Of a DNA stretch of 16,287 nucleotides, positions 14,094-16,287 are shown in pieces; positions within the stretch are counted from its first letter, which is position 1, and each line of letters begins with the position of its first letter. The position numbers were made by a program, and so were the translations under genes. The stretch spans positions 1 through 16,287 of the forward strand of contig CANQHB010000014.1 of assembly GCA_947623755.1 (NCBI GenBank). Direction: 5' to 3'. The notes beneath the pieces were generated by a model, which was not told the origin of the DNA, did not search any database, and saw nothing but the letters and a program-made list of their open reading frames with translations. Origin of the DNA: an uncultured Bacilli bacterium (lineage in GTDB: Bacteria; Bacillota_I; Bacilli_A; RF39; UBA660).

Positions 14094-14540
14094 ATTAAGA
14101 TATTTAGGTTCATCAGTTCGACCTAATAAGTAATCTGCGGATATATGATATTTTTTACATATTGTATATAAAAAGGGAGTGGCTATAAGATAACGGCCAA
14201 CTTCATAGCCACTTATAACGGCTTTGGTAGTATTTAATAATTGAGCTAAATCATCTTGAATTAAATTATTTTCTTTTCTTAATGCTTTTAATCTAACTTT
14301 TATTTTTTCTTTATTGTATGATGGGGTTATATTAATTTTTTCGTTGGTTAAGCCTAAGGCATAATCTAAACTGGAATTGGTTATTTCACAAAAATTAATT
14401 AATCTTTTAATAGGAAAAATATCGTTGTTACTTTCCCACATAGCATAGCTAGTTCTGCTTACATGCATTAATTCGGCCATATTCGACTGGCTATATCCTA
14501 GGTTTGCACGTATTTTTTTAATATTTTCTGTATTAAACAT
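14085..14540 (-). CDS. Tandem double-HTH XRE/Cro-family transcriptional regulator
   Basis: A 151-residue protein from ATG 14540, behind AGGTG 8 bases upstream (CCAGGTGAAAAAAT). It contains two HTH_3 domains: residues about 5-66 (I-R-x-N-L-G-Y-S-Q-S-N-M-A, S-R-T-S-Y-A-M-W-E) and about 78-144 (L-R-K-E-N-N-L-I-Q-D-D-L-A, K-A-V-I-S-G-Y-E). Each half ends with the same motif, S-x-D-Y-x-L-G-x-T-x-E, so the protein arose by internal duplication or fusion. There is no C-terminal sensor or peptidase domain. Such regulators bind palindromic operators, usually as dimers; two linked heads could bind one site as a monomer. It is divergent from the surface protein at 14698 over a region with two good palindromes, so it probably regulates that gene and itself; this is inference. 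Confidence 0.85.
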   Translation of the reverse strand: MFNTENIKKIRANLGYSQSNMAELMHVSRTSYAMWESNNDIFPIKRLINFCEITNSSLDYALGLTNEKINITPSYNKEKIKVRLKALRKENNLIQDDLAQLLNTTKAVISGYEVGRYLIATPFLYTICKKYHISADYLLGRTDEPKYLNNN

Positions 14541-14578
14541 ATTTTTTCACCTGGTTTAATTTTCTCATTTTTAAATTT

Positions 14579-14617
14579 AATATAAAATATAGTGTCGGAA
14601 ATACCATATTTTATATT
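14579..14617. promoter_or_regulatory. Long inverted repeat, candidate operator between divergent genes
   Basis: AATATAAAATAT (14579-14590) and ATATTTTATATT (14606-14617) are exact reverse complements of 12 bases around 15 bases of mixed sequence. The right arm overlaps the -35 box at 14616-14621. It is a natural site for the neighbouring HTH regulator. Confidence 0.6.
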
Positions 14618-14644
14618 GACTTTTAGGATAACAGAGTTTATAAT
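14616..14644 (+). promoter_or_regulatory. Promoter of the lectin-fold surface protein gene
   Basis: TTGACT (14616-14621), a 17-base spacer and TATAAT (14639-14644) give a start near 14651 and a leader of about 47 bases. Confidence 0.8.
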
Positions 14645-14655
14645 TTTAGTATAAG

Positions 14656-14669
14656 TTAGAAATTTCTAA
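14656..14669. promoter_or_regulatory. Perfect 14-bp palindrome just downstream of the transcription start
   Basis: TTAGAAATTTCTAA reads the same on both strands. It lies about 5-18 bases after the predicted start, the classic place for a repressor roadblock. Confidence 0.6.
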
Positions 14670-14697
14670 TATGATTGATAAAAAGGAGTAAAGGAAA

Positions 14698-16140
14698 ATG
14701 AAATTCGAAAAATTAAATTATGGAAAAGAAAAAAATAAACGCATGTTTCTTTATGGATTTATAGTATGTGCAATCTTTTTAGTTTTATTAAATATCATTA
14801 TAAGTAAAGCATTATATCGAAGAACTGAAAGCGTTCAACTGGCAAATGGTACTGTAAATTATGAGCTAGCTGATATTGATATAGTGGCTGCTTATATAAG
14901 GGGAAAAGGTGAAAAGGAATATAAACAAACAGATGATATACCTAAAGAAGGCTACAAATTAAATAGAGAGGATAGCTATTGTACTAATCCAAATGATCCT
15001 AGTCCTATAAAGAATATTTTGAGTTTTAGCAATGGTAATTTAATAATAAATCTAACTAAAAAGGGAACTAAATGTTATTTGTTTTTTGAAGAGTTTTATC
15101 CGGCAGATGAAGTTTTAGCTAAATTAAATTTACAATCTCAGTCAAAAATATCTTCGGAATTTACTGGCCCAAGTTGCGATAGTAATGATGATAATAATGG
15201 ATGTGGAGAATACAATATGAATCAAAATGGGTTATATGAATCTGAAGACGATGATGGATTAACATATTTTTTTAGGGGGAGTGTTAATAATAATTATTTG
15301 CAATTTGCTGGAAAAATGTGGCGAATTATTAGAATTAATGGTAATGGAAGTATAAGAATAATTTATGATGGTAATGGACATAAAAATGGGGAAATTACAA
15401 CTGATAACATAGCAATATTGAAACAAAGATGGAGCATTCAAAATCAAATGGCTTACTTTGATAATATGTATGTTGGTTTAACTTGGACTGAGAATCAAGT
15501 AAGAGGTTATGAAGTGAAAAGTAATGTATATAATAGATTGATGGATTGGTATAGCACAAATTTAAAAGATTATGAAAAGCATATAGACAGAAATTCTGGT
15601 TTTTGTAATGATCGTCAACCGTCAAGTAGTAAAACGGTTATTGATAATAAGAATGGAATTGGAACGGAGCAAACTTACTATGGTGCTTATGTAAGATTGG
15701 CTGATTTGGAAGATGAAGTTGGAACAACTATGTATACTCCATCATTTAAATGTAGTAATGAAACTAATCATTATGCAGATGATTTATATACAGTTGAAGG
15801 TGCAAAAAAAAGTAATAAAACTAATGGAAATGAAAAATTATTGTATCCGATTGGTTTAATCACAGCAGATGAAGTATCTTTTGCCGGGGGCTTTTTTGGT
15901 TCTAATAATTATCGGTATTATTTATATAATGGGCAACATTATTGGACAATTTCACCATTTTGGATGACTGGGTCAGCAGCAATTTTTCAAATTAGAGATA
16001 ATGGAGAATTAAATCGTAATAATACTTATGCTGAGTTTGGCATAAGACCGGTAGTTAATTTAAAGGCTGATACTATATTTGAATTTACAGATGATGAGAC
16101 TAGAGGCACAATTGGAAATCCTTATGTAGTGGTTGATTAA
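14698..16140 (+). CDS. Membrane-anchored surface protein with a C-type-lectin/FGE-like C-terminal domain
   Basis: A 480-residue protein from ATG 14698, with AAAAGGAG (14681-14688) 9 bases upstream. Residues about 16-36 form one N-terminal membrane anchor after a short basic tail, so the rest lies outside. Residues about 45-140 are a beta-rich segment with two cysteines (S-Y-C-T-N, T-K-C-Y-L-F-F). Residues about 200-225 carry G-K-M-W-R-I-I-R-I-N-G-N-G, seen in many gut Bacillota surface proteins. The C-terminal 100 or so residues show Y-P-I-G-L-I-T-A-D-E-V, Y-W-T-I-S-P, a D-N-G-E-L loop and F-G-I-R-P-V-V-N-L, the layout of DUF6273/formylglycine-enzyme-like C-type-lectin folds. It ends G-N-P-Y-V-V-V-D. 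A ligand-binding or adhesive role is likely; the ligand is unknown. It is probably controlled by the divergent double-HTH regulator. Confidence 0.7.
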   Translation: MKFEKLNYGKEKNKRMFLYGFIVCAIFLVLLNIIISKALYRRTESVQLANGTVNYELADIDIVAAYIRGKGEKEYKQTDDIPKEGYKLNREDSYCTNPNDPSPIKNILSFSNGNLIINLTKKGTKCYLFFEEFYPADEVLAKLNLQSQSKISSEFTGPSCDSNDDNNGCGEYNMNQNGLYESEDDDGLTYFFRGSVNNNYLQFAGKMWRIIRINGNGSIRIIYDGNGHKNGEITTDNIAILKQRWSIQNQMAYFDNMYVGLTWTENQVRGYEVKSNVYNRLMDWYSTNLKDYEKHIDRNSGFCNDRQPSSSKTVIDNKNGIGTEQTYYGAYVRLADLEDEVGTTMYTPSFKCSNETNHYADDLYTVEGAKKSNKTNGNEKLLYPIGLITADEVSFAGGFFGSNNYRYYLYNGQHYWTISPFWMTGSAAIFQIRDNGELNRNNTYAEFGIRPVVNLKADTIFEFTDDETRGTIGNPYVVVD

Positions 16141-16144
16141 TAAT

Positions 16145-16199
16145 TCTTGCCAGTATTGCTTTCTTATTCAAATATTGGCAAGATATGATTATCTTTTTT
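16145..16199 (+). terminator. Terminator region of the lectin-fold gene
   Basis: A 13-bp stem (16145-16157 with 16171-16183, one G.U) is followed by a smaller stem, AGATA (16181-16185) with TATCT (16190-16194), and a T tract. The two stems share three bases. Confidence 0.7.
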
Positions 16200-16201
16200 G
16201 T

Positions 16202-16227
16202 GGTGGAGCCAAGCTCTACCTCTTTTT
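16202..16227 (+). terminator. Second terminator-like hairpin
   Basis: GGTGGAG (16202-16208) pairs with CTCTACC (16214-16220), one G.U, loop CCAAG, then TCTTTTT. Confidence 0.6.
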
Positions 16228-16240
16228 AGTTTAATAATTG

Positions 16241-16269
16241 TTGATTAAATTAGAAAATAAAGGTATAAT
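16241..16269 (+). promoter_or_regulatory. Promoter and ribosome site of a gene starting beyond the window
   Basis: TTGATT (16241-16246), a 17-base spacer and TATAAT (16264-16269), then GGAGG (16275-16279). Transcription would start near 16276, so the leader is very short and the ribosome site is at or near its 5' end. The box shares TAAAGGTATAATTA with the acyltransferase promoter. Confidence 0.6.
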
Positions 16270-16287
16270 TATCATGGAGGTAATTAG

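Noticed and set aside
14698..16140. Complete diversity-generating retroelement
   Set aside because: No reverse transcriptase, accessory gene or template repeat is in the window; only the fold of the possible target is suggestive.
1..16287. TGA read as Trp (genetic code 4)
   Set aside because: All genes are intact with TGA as stop and Trp is encoded by TGG, so nothing requires the altered code.

Overview
The window is AT-rich Gram-positive DNA, most likely from a gut-type low-GC Bacillota (Firmicutes) bacterium. Supporting this are strong AAAGGAG-type ribosome sites, TTGACA/TATAAT promoters, short-looped intrinsic terminators, surface proteins with signal peptides or single membrane anchors, and a zinc-ribbon/membrane protein pair of a kind familiar from Bacillota. 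All Trp codons in the called genes are TGG. None of the 12 stop codons seen is TGA. The exact lineage cannot be fixed from this sequence.

Layout. 1-456 is the end of a BIG2 (Ig-like) surface protein. 473-5290 encodes a 1605-residue secreted protein: four diverged copies of an acidic-loop module, an InlB-type repeat, then beta-helix-like stretches. 5443-6000 is a membrane-tethered extracytoplasmic thioredoxin-fold protein with a CxxC motif. 6100-8331 is an acyltransferase-3 membrane protein of the OatA type with one intact and one degenerate SGNH domain, served by a consensus promoter that leaves almost no leader. Converging on it is a GC-richer collagen-like gene (8357-9181, minus strand), and divergent from that is a GT2 glycosyltransferase with TPR repeats (9294-10379). 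The last two look like a substrate/enzyme pair. 10460-12781 is a two-gene zinc-ribbon/membrane operon.

From about 12830 to 14036 the DNA is mobile or decayed. It starts with a run of hairpins, followed by an intact IS200-type element (tnpA 13086-13571) with elaborate 5' and 3' RNA structure, and then an N-terminally truncated Rpn/PD-(D/E)XK-type remnant on the minus strand. 14085-14540 (minus) is a double-HTH XRE-family repressor. It is divergent from 14698-16140, a membrane-anchored surface protein whose C-terminus looks like a C-type-lectin/FGE-type fold. Their shared 157-bp intergenic region has two good operator-like palindromes. The window ends with stacked terminators and the promoter and ribosome site of a gene that starts beyond the edge.

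How the genes work together. Most of the window serves the cell envelope: surface adhesin-like proteins, extracytoplasmic thiol chemistry, O-acylation of an envelope polymer, a collagen-like surface or spore-coat filament with its probable glycosyltransferase, and membrane zinc-ribbon proteins. The most interesting regulatory structure is in the IS200 element. A 22-bp inverted repeat buries the transposase ribosome site and start codon, but its left arm would be present only in read-through transcripts. The same repeat carries -35 boxes for two promoters that face each other, one for tnpA and one for a possible art200-like antisense RNA ending at a perfect minus-strand terminator.
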